A program made the translations under genes and the position numbers. This document shows positions 10,270 to 21,333 of a stretch of DNA of 64,000 nt, one piece after another. Location: positions 21,931 to 85,930 of the forward strand of contig CAUYUJ010001466.1 of NCBI GenBank assembly GCA_963575745.1, written 5' to 3'. The notes beneath the pieces were generated by a model, which had not been told where the DNA came from, did not search any database, and saw only the letters and a list, made by a program, of their open reading frames with translations. Position 1 is the stretch's first letter. Every line of letters starts with the position of its first letter. The DNA is from Prorocentrum cordatum. Lineage: Eukaryota > Sar > Dinophyceae > Prorocentrales > Prorocentraceae.

Positions 10270-12080
10270 GCAGAGGGGGGAGGAAAGAAGGCAGACGGAT
10301 GAGGGAAGCTTTTGCTACGTCGCAACGCAGCAGAGGCAGTCCGCACGCGCGCTCAGGCGTTCCGGGAAGCCGAAAGCGCAAATTAGCCGGCTGCCAGAGG
10401 AGGGAGGACAGGCGAAAGCGGCCGCGAAGCAGGAGGGAGGCAGGGGAGGGCACTCCTCTCGCGAGGTGCGTCACCGTAGAGCAGCCAGGGCGGCCAGCCA
10501 GTGCTGCATCCCCTTGCAGCGGGCACGGGGCGGCGTCGCGGCCACCCCCACGAGCTGAAGCAGGGGCTGCCGCGCGCAAAATTAAAGAAGTACAATATGG
10601 AAGGAGGGCATGCCCAGCCACGTCGAAGACGTCCCAGTCCAGCGGGGGGCCCAAACAACTAACCAGACCCCAGGTGGCAAAATGCAGCGGGGGTGGTCAA
10701 AGGACCACCTTGAGTGGGGCGGGCAAAGTTGCCCGCTGATGCTGGCGTTGGCAGCGCCGGGGAGGGACTGATCCCACCGGCAGCCGGCCAATAGCCGCGC
10801 GCAGCAGGGCGCGGGGGCGCAGCGGTGCGCCCAACCAGCAGTGCCACGGACGGGCGAAGACCAGGAAGGATGGCGTTTGCCCGCAACCGGCCAGGGGGGC
10901 AGGTCACGGGGCAGACGGCTGGGGCCCCAGGTCGCCGTCCAGCGAAACGGCGGGCATGGGGGCCAAAAGCGGCGCGCCCCCGAGATAACGCGGCGAAGCG
11001 GCGGGAGAGGGGCGGCAGAGCCCGCACCCAGACGGCGCACGCATCGCAGCTGAGGGCGGGTGGCACCCCGCCCCCGGGGGAGCGGGGCGAAGGCCCCCCC
11101 GCTGCCGGGGCAGCAGCCGGAGCCGCGGCGGCAAGCCCAAGCGGCGCCCAGCCTGGAGGCAGCCCTCGCGGTTGCGCAAGCGCCCCAAGCGGGGCGGCAG
11201 AGAAGCGCCCCCCGGCACGCCCACGGGGCGGATGGCACAGGGGCGCGGCTGACGGGACGCAGGCGAGCCCAATAGGACAGCGCAAACGCCGCCCCAGGAG
11301 CGCCCAAGCCACCGGCGAGCGCAGCGCTCCGAGGACGCGGCGGCCGCGCTAGTCAGGGCCAGCGCGGGCCGGAGGCGCAGCCGCGGGCGCAGACTGGAGG
11401 ACTGGAGGCAGCAGGCGCGGATGCGCCAGCGCCCCGCACGAGTTGGCGGAGGGTCGCCTCCAGGCACGCGCCAGCAGGCCCAGGGGCGCGGCAAACAAGG
11501 GGCCGACTGGGGAACCCACGCAGGCGGCGCAAGCGCCGCACCAGGGCCGCCCATGCCGCGGGCGGGCGCAAAGCACGCCCCGGAAAGGCGACGGCCGCGC
11601 CGGGTGGCTCCATCATCCAGGCGCCGGTGGAACTCACCTAAACGGCGGGCGGGCGGGAGGGCGCCGCCCGGGGCGGGCAGCGCGCCCGAGGGAAGCAGGC
11701 GGCGCCGGGGAGGCAGAGAGAGGGGGTGGGCGCCACCACGGGCGGATGGCGCGCCTCGAGGGAAGAGAGGGGGGGAGGGCGCACCGCCTGGGGTGCAAGC
11801 GAATAGACGCAATGCACCTCCCAGGGTGGTGGGAGGCGCCGATCCGCCAACGCGGATTCATCATCAAGCCAGGCCCGCCCTGGGGATGGAGCGCACTGAG
11901 CGCGCCCCGATCGATGGGCAAGACAGGTCTGAAGACCAAAAGCCTCGCATGCAGGATTGTTGGCCAGAAGTCCAGGAGGCGCCGCTGGCCCGCTTGCCCC
12001 CTGGCCATTCACGCCGATGGCCTGGACTAGTCGGTCCTGCCGCTGTCGCCGCACGTCGCCCCAATCAACCTGCAGGTGGC
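10270..12080. repeat. Very GC-rich block with a diverged tandem repeat of about 250 bp
   Basis: Blocks near 11,100-11,340 and 11,380-11,630 share order and sequence: a TGGAGGCAG phrase at 11,153 and 11,403, then GCGCCAGCGCCCC-like words, a GGCGGCGCAAGCGCC stretch and GGCGGCCGCG ends. Long frames rich in Ala, Pro, Arg and Gly are open on both strands. None shows a domain, and codon composition does not separate them. Confidence 0.5.
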
Positions 12081-12084
12081 GACG

Positions 12085-12390
12085 CTAGTAGAAGGCTCGA
12101 ATCTCGTAGCAGGACGCGGCCAGGTCTTCAAGGATCTCGCGGCAGAATTTGTCGAAGCCGCCGAGGCCACACCGGCCCCTGCCCCATCCCTTGCCGCCCC
12201 TCTGGTCGCACGCCCTATTCCGCACATCTACGAAGAGTGCGACGCGGTTGGTGCTCTCCGACCAGGTCTCGTCGCGGCGCTCCCACGAAGCCCACTGCGG
12301 GCCCCATCGAACGTCGCGCCGCGGCAACTTGCGCAAGCGGTCGCACGGGTCGCTCCAGTCTCCGCGTCAGCACGCGTTGTCGCCCCACTG
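12085..12390 (-). CDS. Coding-like block, unknown protein
   Basis: The minus frame has well-mixed residues, unlike its low-complexity neighbours. It reads RWGPQWASWERRDETW, then NRVALFVDVRNRA, then GLGGFDKFCREILEDL, and stops after IRAFY. The GGFDKFCREILEDLA stretch looks like a folded C-terminal helix. I do not recognise the family. Upstream the frame becomes Ala/Pro/Arg-rich, so an intron or frameshift probably separates it from the other minus-strand blocks between 12.9 and 16.6 kb. All run in the same direction and may belong to one decayed gene that includes the helicase fragment at 16.3-16.6 kb. Confidence 0.35.
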
Positions 12391-13791
12391 TCCGCGAGAC
12401 CCCTGGTCGGGGGGGTAGCCGCGCCGGCGGTTGCCCCTGGTCCGGGAGCTCCAGCGGGAGACGCCAGCGCCGTCGCCAGTCCATCTCGACATCGCTGGGA
12501 CATTGTAGCGCGCTGTCCACCAAGACGGCGCACCCCGCAAGGCGTTACCAGCCCAGCCGCCCGCTTCAGCGTCTCCCTTGGGGGCGGCCGCCCCGGGTGA
12601 TCCAAGCCAGGCGGATGGGCTCTGTTCCGTCCAAGGCTGCGAGCCGTTATGCTCCGAGTTGGGCGCGCAGGGAGTTCCGTCTGAATCTCCGGGCCTGGTC
12701 TCGCCACCGATCCCCTTAGAAGATCGGGCGGGAGTCGCTCGCCCGCTGCGTCGGCCGGCGCGCGCGAGCGCGCGGGGCGGGCGCCGTCGCCGCCCCTGGC
12801 CATCAGGTAGTCGCTCGCCAGGGCACTGGGAGCGCGCCCGCTGCGTTGCAACGCGACAGGGAGCCCGACGGTTGAAATGAAGCCCAGGCGGTGTCCATCA
12901 CCCGTGCTCGATTCGTCCTCCCGGCGCGGGTCGTCTGCTGGGGCGTGAGAGCATGGCGAGAACGGTTGCGACGCCCCGCCCTCCACTGCCTCGCTGGGGC
13001 TCCAAACTGCGGTGGCACTGGCGCTGCGCCCCCCTGCAACCGCCTGGGCGCCCGGGCTGGGCGCGGCACTGCCACCCCCGTCCAGGCGCAGATTGCTCGC
13101 CCCCGTCGCGCCCGAGCTCGGCGAGAAGGGCGGTCTGGATGCGCGCGGGCAGCTCCTGTGGGGGGCCCGCGTCTGCAGTTCCAGGGGCTGGCGCGTTGCG
13201 GTCGCCGGCCTTGCCTGACGCCCCTGCCCCTGGCGGGCGGGCGGCGCCCCCGCCCGCTAGCCGGGTCTGGCGGGCCCGCCGGGTCTGCCGGGGCAGAGGG
13301 CCTGCGGTTGGCAGGGCCAACGCTGCGGATGTCATGGCTGGCCAGGGAGGACGCCGGCGCGCCCGCGTCGCGCCAGCATAGGGCCGGCGCCACCGAGAGC
13401 CAATCGAGATCGAACCCAGGAAGGAGCCCCTGTGCCGCACTCAGTTTTTCGTTTCTGCCGCATCCGACCCTGCTCCTGCCATGTGTTTTGCGCGGTCAGG
13501 CCTCTAGGCCACGCGGGCCAGGGCCGCGCGCCTGCCGCCCCGAGGGAAGACACCAGGGATTCCGCTGATGGGCACGCCCCCCCCGCGTAGATCACACGTG
13601 CAGCGCACGGCGCGACTCCAACAGCGGGCGTCGATCATGTTGTCATCATTGCCCTGGGGTTACACGGTGCGTCGTTCCCTATCGAAGCCCTGCCCTGCCT
13701 CCTCAATCTCGCGGCGGAGGCGACGGGCGCGATCAACCACGACGTGCGCGATGTCCGCGTCATGCCGCCTAGCTCTGGAGGCTGGGTCAAT

Positions 13792-14355
13792 CTACCTGGC
13801 CGAGACTAGGGAGTGGACCTCGCGGCAGATCAGCCCCGGGCACGGCGGCGGCGGAAGGGGGCCCAAGTCTGCAAGCGCAAGGGCTGGCGCCGCAGCCACG
13901 GGGGGCCGAGGGGCACGCGGTTCGTTTGGGATCGCGGGCGGGACGCGCGCCATCCAAGTAGCGTCTGCTTGCAGGGAGGGGCCGCGTTGGAACGGGCCAT
14001 GTCCAAGTCCCAAATCAAATCCCATGAAGAGCTCAGCGCCGATCCGCATGGGGGCCATGGCCAGTCCCGCTGGCAGAGCAGGCTGGAAGCTGCCCCACGC
14101 ACTCCGTCGACCCCCGTCAGGTCCGTTAGCCCAGGCAGGAGGCCAGGGGGGCAAGCATGAACAGCCGGCAGCACCCCGCCCAGGCCCATACCGCGGCCCA
14201 GGCGCCCGGCATCCAGGACGGGGCCGCCATCCCACCGACGCGACGAAACGTCGAAGAAAGGATGCTGACAGCGCCACTGGGGCCATGTCGTCGCCTTCCA
14301 AGTACCTGGTGCAGAAACTGATCCTATACTGATTGCTGGCTGGGCCGTACTTCAC
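13792..14355 (-). CDS. Coding-like block, unknown protein
   Basis: A minus frame of 187 codons starts KYGPASNQYRISFCTRYLEG and continues with MAPVALSASFLRRF, RIGAELFMGFDLGLG and WMARVPPAIPNEPRA. Residue mixture and hydrophobic spacing suggest real coding sequence, but the middle is Pro/Gly-rich and could be chance in GC-rich DNA. It shares direction with the neighbouring blocks. No family is recognised. Confidence 0.3.
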   Translation of the reverse strand: MKYGPASNQYRISFCTRYLEGDDMAPVALSASFLRRFVASVGWRPRPGCRAPGPRYGPGRGAAGCSCLPPWPPAWANGPDGGRRSAWGSFQPALPAGLAMAPMRIGAELFMGFDLGLGHGPFQRGPSLQADATWMARVPPAIPNEPRAPRPPVAAAPALALADLGPLPPPPCPGLICREVHSLVSAR

Positions 14356-14822
14356 CGCGTGTATCCCACCAGGTTTACCTATGCTTCATGTGGCAGGTCG
14401 ATGAGTACCCTGGACTGTACATTTAGCAGAAGTGGTGGCGGGCATAATGCTGGCTGGCAGCGCAGGCGCCCACCCCTCGAGGCTGCCGTCGGGCGCCAGC
14501 GGGGGCGGGGCCCACGGCGTCGGCTGCCCTGCTGGGGAGGCTGTCGGCGCACCTGAGGGCGCTGGGGCCGACGCAGCGGGTCTAGTGGATCGCGCCCTCT
14601 GCGGCGGCAGCGGCGCCGCTTTGCAGCTGGCTGCAGCGGGGGCGGCGCCCAGGACGGCGGCTGGACTGCTGGGGCTGCTGCTGCCGCGCCCTTCGCCGCG
14701 GGCCCTGCGTCGGGTGATCCTGCGGGCCGCCTCCCCGTCGGCTGCCCGAGTCGAACCTGTCGTTGGTTTTGACGTTGGAGTCCGGCGGTCTCCTGGCTCT
14801 GTGACCTTTCCTGGCGCCTCTG

Positions 14823-15263
14823 TCATCTTGCAGGCGCCGCGAAGGTTGCGCAGGCCAAGGTAGACATGGGCCCGCGACTGCGCGCGGGCGCTCGGGGGGC
14901 GCCGCCGCGTCGGACCAGGCGCGCGCGGCGCCGCTCGGCCCACGCGGCCTCAAGCGCAACCTTCGCCTTCTCTTCGGGATCGCCAAGAGAGGTGGCGCGC
15001 TGCCTTTGAGCAGCCAGATCTCGAAGGTTCGCGGCGTCAACGAATTCGCCGCGGCCCGCGAAGAACCCCGGTGAATCGTCGGCGGTCCCGGCGGCCTGCC
15101 GCCCCATGCGCTGGCCCACCAGGTCGCCAGACAGGTCGTTGGCGCTGGAGGCGGCGGGCGCCATCCTAATGTTCAGCGGGTCGGCGCCCAGCTCGACGTC
15201 AGGCGCCGGCGCGTCGCGCGGCCGCGGGCTGCCAGGATAGACCGCGACTCCGTCCCCAGCCAA
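14823..15263 (-). CDS. Coding-like block, Arg/Ala-rich, unknown protein
   Basis: The minus frame contains NDLSGDLVGQRMGRQ, DDSPGFFAGRGEFVD and a charged helix-like run, NLRDLAAQRQRATSLGDPEE then KAKVALEAAWAERRRARL. The acidic/basic alternation is typical of an expressed charged segment rather than random GC-rich reading. Function is unknown. The block at 15,173-16,246 overlaps it in another frame, so a splice or frameshift is needed to join them. Confidence 0.35.
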   Translation of the reverse strand: MAGDGVAVYPGSPRPRDAPAPDVELGADPLNIRMAPAASSANDLSGDLVGQRMGRQAAGTADDSPGFFAGRGEFVDAANLRDLAAQRQRATSLGDPEEKAKVALEAAWAERRRARLVRRGGAPRAPARSRGPMSTLACATFAAPAR

Positions 15264-16246
15264 GACGGCCCGCGCGCCCGACGGCCGGGCGCCCCAGATC
15301 TGAGCCAGTCACCCCCCGCGCAGCGCCATCGGGCATTCAAGGCCTTCTCCTTTGAAGCACGCACCCAATCCGGGAAGGATGCGGCGACGACCAGCCAACC
15401 GCTCTGAGCAATGCCTCGACGCGAGCGCGGAGCCCCGGAGGTCCTCCGCACGCGCGCCGCGGGCCGCGCCAAACTAATCGCGCGCGGGCTGGCAAACCCT
15501 GTTCCAAAGGCGCAGACGGCAACAACGGCCTCCCAAACTTCCCCCGCGGGACCAGGCTTGCCGCGCGGGAACAGCAGCATCCTGGGTTCACGGACTACGA
15601 TGAGCATGGTAGCTAGAAAAGTGGTGGCCCAGCCGGAGCTGAGCGGGCCCCCGCCCGCGCGCCCGAGGCGCGGCTTTCCCCAAGATGGCCCGCAGGTGCT
15701 CCATGGATGGCCGTCCGGCGCGCCTCTGGCAGCGACATGCGCCGCAACTCCGGCAGGCGGGCCAGCGTCGCGGCGCGCCAGGCGGGGCGGAGTCCTCCTT
15801 GCGTCGACACCTGCGCGACGCGCCAGGGCTCGGCGGTTCTGGGGGGAGCTGCTCTCCCGGGCAGATTCGGCGTCGTCAGACGCGGGTTGAAAACTGGCCA
15901 GGTGCACCAGGACAGCCCTGGCGGCTGCGCACACGAAGATGGTCGGATCATGGCCATGCCCCTGGTCGCGCAGTATCCCGCCGCAGCTGAACGGCCCCCT
16001 GGAATGCTCCGCCAGGTCCTGCGGCGCGCCCCCGGGCCCGCACGCGCGCGGGCGCGCGCTCGCGAGAGCAGGGCCCATCTGCAGCAGCTCGACCCATCGG
16101 CAGCTCGGCGCCTCCGCCAAGCGGTTCCAATCATGGTCCTCAGACAGCGGCGAGTCGACCAGAAAAGAGAAGCCGAGCCGCTGCGGGTCGCGCGTTTTGG
16201 CCGGCCTTTCCTCTCTGGCCTTCTGCTCTGCGGCCGTCGCGAGCAC
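15173..16246 (-). pseudogene. Broken continuation of a helicase-type gene
   Basis: A 357-codon minus frame follows directly after the helicase fragment at 16,270-16,656, separated by an in-frame TGA near 16,272. It includes DPQRLGFSFLVDSPLSEDHD and NRLAEAPSCRWVELLQMGPA, which look like protein. It then passes through Arg/Ala/Gly-rich text to a second plausible stretch around FLATMLIVVREPRML and AVVAVCAFGTGFASP. Mixed quality within one frame suggests several undetected frame changes or introns. No domain is assigned beyond the neighbouring helicase motifs. Confidence 0.35.
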
Positions 16247-16269
16247 GGCCGTGCCCCGCGGGGGAGTTT

Positions 16270-16656
16270 CATCTCAAACAACGTCGCCCAGGAGCGCGCT
16301 GGGCTCGAAGGTCTGGTCGCCCACAATGCGCGGGCGTTCGCCGGCCAGTTCCGAGTCGGCGGGCAGGGCCCAGATGCCAACCTCAAGGCCCCACCGCGCC
16401 AGCAAGTTGAGCTGGGATTCGGTCGCGGCGCTGAACATCTTGCTGTTGCCCACGATGGCGGCCCTGACTTGCCCCGCCTGGAAGCCACGTCGGGCCTGCG
16501 TCGGTCGTCAATGAAGCCCCGGGCGCAGCCGCCGTAGGCCCACGCGGCCCCGATCATGACCAAGCCCGCTTCATCTCCCTGGCCACAATCGATGGCGCAG
16601 ATTTCGATCGGACCTTCCTGGAACAGGGTTACCGTTTCCAGCCCTGAGAAACACAA
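16270..16656 (-). pseudogene. SF1 helicase C-terminal fragment (UPF1/DNA2-like motifs V and VI)
   Basis: The minus frame reads ICAIDCGQGDEAGLVMIGAA, matching the VDxxQGxE form of motif V. It continues ARGFIDDRRRPDVA, matching the GFxxDxRRxNVAxSRA form of motif VI. One frame change inside GGCGGGGCAAGTCAGG gives VRAAIVGNSKMFSAATESQ, the IVG strand expected just after motif VI. The frame then runs to a TGA near 16,272. The Asn of motif VI is Asp here. These motifs belong to the DNA2/NAM7-type helicases, which couple ATP hydrolysis to nucleic acid unwinding. Motif I is not found upstream; instead a GGATCTGATCC cluster begins about 20 bases away. The copy is thus truncated and frame-broken, or its 5' exons lie elsewhere. 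Confidence 0.6.
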
Positions 16657-16679
16657 TCCAAAGCCGTTGCCCTGGGGTT

Positions 16680-16835
16680 TCTAGGATCAGCGGATCTGAT
16701 CCGGGTTTTTTTTGATGCTCAAATCTGATCCAAACCCTCGGATCTGATCCGGAGGCGTGCGGAGCCTTGGATCTGATCCAGGCGCGTGGATCTGATCCAC
16801 GCGCCTGGATCTGATCCGAGCCCCGTCTCATCCAT
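16680..16835. repeat. GGATCTGATCC cluster
   Basis: About seven full or partial copies of the near-palindrome GGATC-T-GATCC, spaced 15-35 bases, include TGGATCTGATCCACGCGCC-type extended dyads. A cluster of the same words in reverse order stands at 36,465-36,600. Confidence 0.9.
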
Positions 16836-17215
16836 GTATACTCATACACACACGCATACATACACGTGTGTGTGGCTATCATTATATATGTGCATATATG
16901 TATACACCATATATGAAATATGGTATATGTATCATATACGATGCAAATCATAAGGTTGTATATACTTACATACATATATATGTGTGTACGTGTGGTTATA
17001 TGTACATATAAATATACATACATACATATATATGTGTATATACATGTATATATATCATATATATACGTATATATGTGTATACAAATATACATGTCTAATT
17101 GTATGCATGCGTGTATATGTGTATGCATGTACATGTACATGCAAACACATATATAGGAAGATGCATAGATACGTGCTTATATGTATATATAGGTGTATAT
17201 ATACACATCAGAGTA
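16836..17215. repeat. TATACA/TACATA low-complexity repeat
   Basis: A/T-rich alternation of TATATA, ACATAC and GTGTGT words, sharply different from the GC-rich DNA to the left. No gene. Paired with the GGATCTGATCC cluster, as at 35,885-36,460. Confidence 0.9.
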
Positions 17216-17287
17216 CAAGGGTGGAACGGTCTTACAGCGTCTAGAGCTCTGGGCGTGTGGCTGAAGTGGCGTTTTGTTGAGCGGAAT

Positions 17288-17289
17288 AG

Positions 17290-17334
<45 letters not shown>

Positions 17335-17335
17335 G
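17288..17335. repeat. (TTG)n microsatellite
   Basis: Fifteen or so GTT units in a row. It is the reverse complement of the CAA arrays at 23,906 and 25,090. Confidence 0.9.
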
Positions 17336-17929
17336 GCCGCCCCTCTCGAAAACGTTTCGGATCCCAGGGCCCCGCCGCCCGCCCCTCACTCTTCTCGGTG
17401 ACATACTGCGCTGGCTTATGCTTATATGCCCCGCTACCTTGCTCGCGACCTGCCCAGTGACCCGCCCTCGACCCTGTTCATTCACGCGTCGCCATCACCA
17501 CCATCAGGAGGAGTGGAGCGGAGGATGTATTTATGAGGCCACACAACAGCATGTGTCTTTCTCGGGGAGATATCCCTGGGGGCTTCGCGCCCCCCCTAGG
17601 GACCCCGCATTTTACGGAGGGGGCGGACGGAGATGGTGGACGTCTCATCTGGGGCCCAGGAGGGTCAACGGCTACTGCCGCTGCTGCTGATTATGCTGCC
17701 CCTCCTCAAAGCCATTGTGGTTTCGAGCTTTCCAAATATGTTGTGGGCGCTCTCCCTCGTCATTTCCATATTTTCCATAACAATTTGGATGCCTGCATGC
17801 GATGCAGCAGCGGTGGCGGCCATCTCGGCCGCGCTGGGGTCCAGTGCGCTGGTTGCGTACCGCGAGGACACCCCATCCTTGCTTCTCCTCCCCCTCCACC
17901 TCCTCCTCTCGACCACCCCTCCTCCGCAG

Positions 17930-20900
17930 GAGCTCACCGGCCCCAGAGACGTGGCGAAGCTCGAGCGCTACGTCGACCTGGTGGTCGCGGCGCCACAGGA
18001 GGGTAAGGAGAGAGGAAAGGGAACTCCCTCTCCTCTCCCCCTTCGCCTAGGCGAAGGGGGATGATGATGATGATGATGATGATGATGAGGAGGAGGAGGA
18101 GGAGGAGGAGGAGGAGGCGGAGGAGGAGACGGAGGAGAAGGAGAGAAAGACAACCAGGGAGAGGAGGAGGAGGAGGAGGAGGAGGAGGAGGAGGAGGAGG
18201 AAGCAGGAGGGGGGAGGAGGAGAAGCAAGAGGAGCAGGAGAGCGCCGCAGGAGAGCCAGAAAGCGCTGGCGAAGATGTTCGAGCAGGTCGCGTCCGACCG
18301 CGAGGCGGACTGGGCGCTGGGGCCCGAGAAGATCGCCTGGAGCGAGAAGATGAGCAAGAGGTGCAGGGCCATGCGCAGGGACGTGAACCAGGCCATCATC
18401 AAGGCCAAGAAACAGCAGACGGAGAAGGGCACGGAGCTGCCGAAGTGGCTGGTGCCCTTCATCGAGAAGCTCGAGGCGGGCGTGAGAACGGGGTAGAGGA
18501 GGCGGAGGGGGAGGAGGGTGAGGAGGAGACGTGGAGGGAGGAGGCGGACAAAGGAAGAAAAACCAGGAGGGAGTGAATGATAAACTGAGACGAACCTTAA
18601 ACTCTGAGAGCTCAACGGGGCTCAATTGGGACTGCTTGATGTCCCGTTAAGCCCCGATGAGCTCTCAGGGTTTGAGGGTCGTCGATCAGCTGCAGGCGAA
18701 CGACTGCGCGGAGCACGACACCAGCCAGTATGAGTTCAAGCACGTGCTGTCGGAGCAGGTCTTCCTCCTCCTTCTCCTCCTCCTCCACCACCTCCTTCTC
18801 CTGCTCCTGATCATCCCCTCCACATGAGCAGACGAGAGAGTTATAGGAAAACCAGGAGTTCATGATCCAGGCGCCCTGGGGCCGATATTCAAACACGAGA
18901 GGGATATGGGTGGACGAACTCGTCACGGAGTCCGAGGTGGAAGAGGAGGTCCTCCTTCTCTTGATCCTCCTCCTCCTCCTCCCTCTTCATCCGCCTCCTC
19001 CTCCCTCCTCCTCCCCCTCTCCCTCCTCGTCCTCCTCCCACCTTCCTCCCTCATCCGTCCTCACTCGACCTTCGACTCATCCGTCCCTCGTGGTACTCCT
19101 ATTCCTCCACCGGTCACCTCCTGCTCCTGCTCCTCCTCCTCCTCCTCCTCCTCCTCCTCCTCCTCCTCCCCCTCCTCCTCCTTTTCACACTCTTCTCAGA
19201 GGTCGTCTACAGGATGAAACGTGGGACGACGAAGAAGGAGCAGAGCCTCCCCTTGCAGGCCGAGGGCGACGAGGATCCTGATGACAACGTCATCGCGAAG
19301 TGGTCCGACGGAATGACGATCGAAGTTCAGAACTACACGTACAAGATGTTGGAATGGTACCTTCAGCAGCAGTCCCGCAGCAAGGCCAACGCGTACGGGT
19401 CTTGCACCATCAAGAGCATCGGCAGCGACGACTCGAAGGACGGTGCAGGCTGGAGGCTGGTAACATGCTCCGAGAAGCGCAAGCTCGCTGACAAGACCGA
19501 GGCCGTATCGAACATGCTGCGCATCTTCCGCACGTGCAAGGGCAAATCCAGCGCGAAGCTCCAGGTGACGGTGACGGGCTTCGAGGAGAGGGATCTGGAA
19601 AAGGCGCGCCCTCGGGAGGAAAAGGAGGAGGACGAGGACGAAGGAAAGAAGGAGGAAAAGAAGGAAGAAAAGAAGGGAGAGGGGGAGGGCGAGGAGGAGG
19701 ACGAGGGGAAGGAAGAGGGGGGAGGACAACGATGGCGACGAGGGAGTGAGAGGATTTGGGAGTGTTGGGGAGGGCGGAAACCCCCCGTCCTCCTCATCAG
19801 TCCACGCTCCTCCTCGCTCTTCTCTTCCTCCTCCTCCTCCTCCTCCTCCTCCTCCTCCTCCTCCTCCTCCTCCTCCTCCTCCTCCTCCTCCTCCTCCTTC
19901 CTCGTTGAGCCCGAAGGCCAAGACGGGCATGGCCGCCATGCTGGAGCGGATGGCGATCGACGGCTTGAGCAAGGATGAGGCGGAGAACCTCAAGTGGGAG
20001 TTCATGCCAGACGGGGTGAGCAAGAAGCGACCTGCTAAGCGGCCCGCAGCGGCTAGCGGAGACGGCGGAGATGATGAGGTGGATGATGATGATGAAAATG
20101 ATGAGGAGGCGGAGGAGGAAGAGCAACCCGATGGTGAACATGAAGAACATGAAGACGAAGACGAAGAGTCCGAGAGCAACGTCCGCAAGAAGCCAGCAGC
20201 AGCAGAGGAATCGGCACCAGGTAAGGAGATGCGCCGCCCTGCGGCGGCGGCGGCGGCGGGCGACTACGCCGAGGAAGAGGAGGAAGAGGACGAGGAGGCG
20301 GCTGTGCCAGCGAAGCGCCGCCCTGCAGCAGCTGGCGCATCGGACACATCGGCACCAGAGGAGGCGGCTGCGCCAGTGAAGCGCCGCCCTGCAGCAGCGG
20401 GCGCAGCGGACAGGTCGGCGCCAGAGGAGGCGGCTACGCCAGAGAGGCGCCGCCCTACGGCAGCGGGCGCAGCACCGGCAGCACCGGCAGCGCCAGGGGA
20501 GGCGGCGGGCGCAGCACGGGCGGCTGCGCCAGAGGAGGCGGCGGACGCAGCACCGGCGGCACCAGCAGCGAAGCGCCGTCGGTCGGCGAAGTTCAAGGAG
20601 GAGGCGGCGGCAACGCAGGAGGCGGCGGCGGGAGCGGCCCAGGCGCTGACCACCGCGACGGACAGCATGGACGAGGGGCCGCCAGATGGAATGCAGCGGC
20701 CCCAGCAGGTTCAGGGGCCATGAAACTCTGGGAGCCCGAGGGGGGCTCAACGTTGAGACGTTGAACTCCCATTGAGCCGCGTTGAGCCCTCCTGGGGCTC
20801 AACGCTGATGCGTTGAGCTCCCATTGAGCTGCGTTGAGCCTTCCTCCTCGTGCTCAATTCTAAAAGCTCAATGGGGCCCAACAGGGGCTCAACGCTGATG

Positions 20901-21333
20901 CGTTGAGCTCCCATTGAGCTGCGTTGAGCCCTCCTCCTCGTGCTCAATTCTGAGAGCTCAATGGGGCCCAACGGGGGCTCACCGCTGCTGCGTTGAGCTC
21001 CCATTGAGCTGCGTTGAGCCCTCCTCGTGCTCAGTTCTGATAGTTCAATGGAGCCCAACGGAAGCTCAACGCTGATCATGCGTTGAGCTCCCATTGAGCC
21101 GCGTTGAGCCCTCCTCGCGCTCACCAAGGGGGCTGAAACCCTGAGGGCTCAATGGAGCCCAGCGGGGGCTCACCGTTGAGACGTTGGAACCCCATTGAGC
21201 CCTCAAACCCTTTTGGAGTGTCCACCTCCTGTCCTCGCCACCTTCCCCTCGACAGGTCGACTTGACGGGCTGCGACCTGAGCGCGTTCGGCCTGGCGTTC
21301 CCCGAGGTTCCAGAGCCTGCCCCGAACCTTTAA
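17930..21333 (+). CDS. Seven-exon gene; basic N-terminal region, acidic stretch and KRRPAAA repeats
   Basis: Exons proposed from frame and splice signals: 17,930-18,001, 18,251-18,481, 18,696-18,758, 18,847-18,936, 19,202-19,564, 19,917-20,708 and 21,256-21,333 (TAA). All have lengths divisible by three and join to about 562 residues. The first part is helical and basic (KWLVPFIEKLEAG). The middle has VIAKWSDGMTIEVQNYTYK and TCSEKRKLADKTEAV. The sixth exon has GMAAMLERMAIDGLSKDEAE, an Asp/Glu run and several KKRPAKRPAA or KRRPAAAGA units in a 66-bp DNA repeat, resembling nuclear-localisation or DNA-contact motifs. The pattern recalls an abundant uncharacterised dinoflagellate family. The true start is unknown; a hydrophobic frame precedes exon 1. 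The donor of exon 1 is GG or shifted by one base; the rest are GT-AG. A nuclear role is inference. Confidence 0.65.
18037..18060. other. Perfect 24-bp palindrome in the first intron
   Basis: CCCCCTTCGCCT is followed at once by its reverse complement AGGCGAAGGGGG, with no spacer. It directly precedes an ATG/AGG triplet tract that fills the rest of the intron. Confidence 0.9.
18061..18245. repeat. ATG then AGG triplet tract in an intron
   Basis: Eight or nine ATG units pass into long AGG runs up to the acceptor GCCGCAG. Open frames here are compositional. Confidence 0.9.
18593..18680. other. Foldback (hairpin) element in an intron
   Basis: The left arm CTCTGAGAGCTCAACGGGGC and the right arm, read in reverse complement as CCCTGAGAGCTCATCGGGGC, extend outward and inward to about 37 pairs with few mismatches around a short TGCTTGAT loop. 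The hairpin nearly fills the intron between 18,482 and 18,695. Its arm words recur in the 20,720-21,235 repeat array. Confidence 0.8.
18937..19201 (+). repeat. (CCT)n-filled intron
   Basis: The donor GAG|GTGGAA follows the exon at 18,936; the interior is nearly all CCT/CTC, with the acceptor AG at 19,200-19,201. The triplet run doubles as a long polypyrimidine tract. Confidence 0.75.
19565..19916 (+). repeat. Intron with GGA then CCT tracts
   Basis: The donor is CAG|GTGACG and the proposed acceptor CCGAAG|GCC. The first half is purine-rich and the second is (CCT)n at 19,818-19,900. The purine half could instead be translated (GFEERDLEKARPREEK), so the donor could lie further right. Confidence 0.55.
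20715..21235 (+). repeat. Array of GCTCAACGC hairpin units within the last intron
   Basis: Four to five units of roughly 80-115 bp carry GCTCAACGC-TGAT-GCGTTGAGC, a perfect 9-bp stem with a 4-nt loop, followed by TCCCATTGAGC and TTGAGCCCTCCT. One unit has an expanded loop, TGATCAT. The intron runs 20,709-21,255 (GT-AG). Confidence 0.85.

Noticed and set aside
10582-11812. Long Ala/Pro/Arg-rich frames on the minus strand
   Set aside because: Equally long frames exist on the opposite strand and the region is a diverged GC-rich tandem repeat; no domain is seen.
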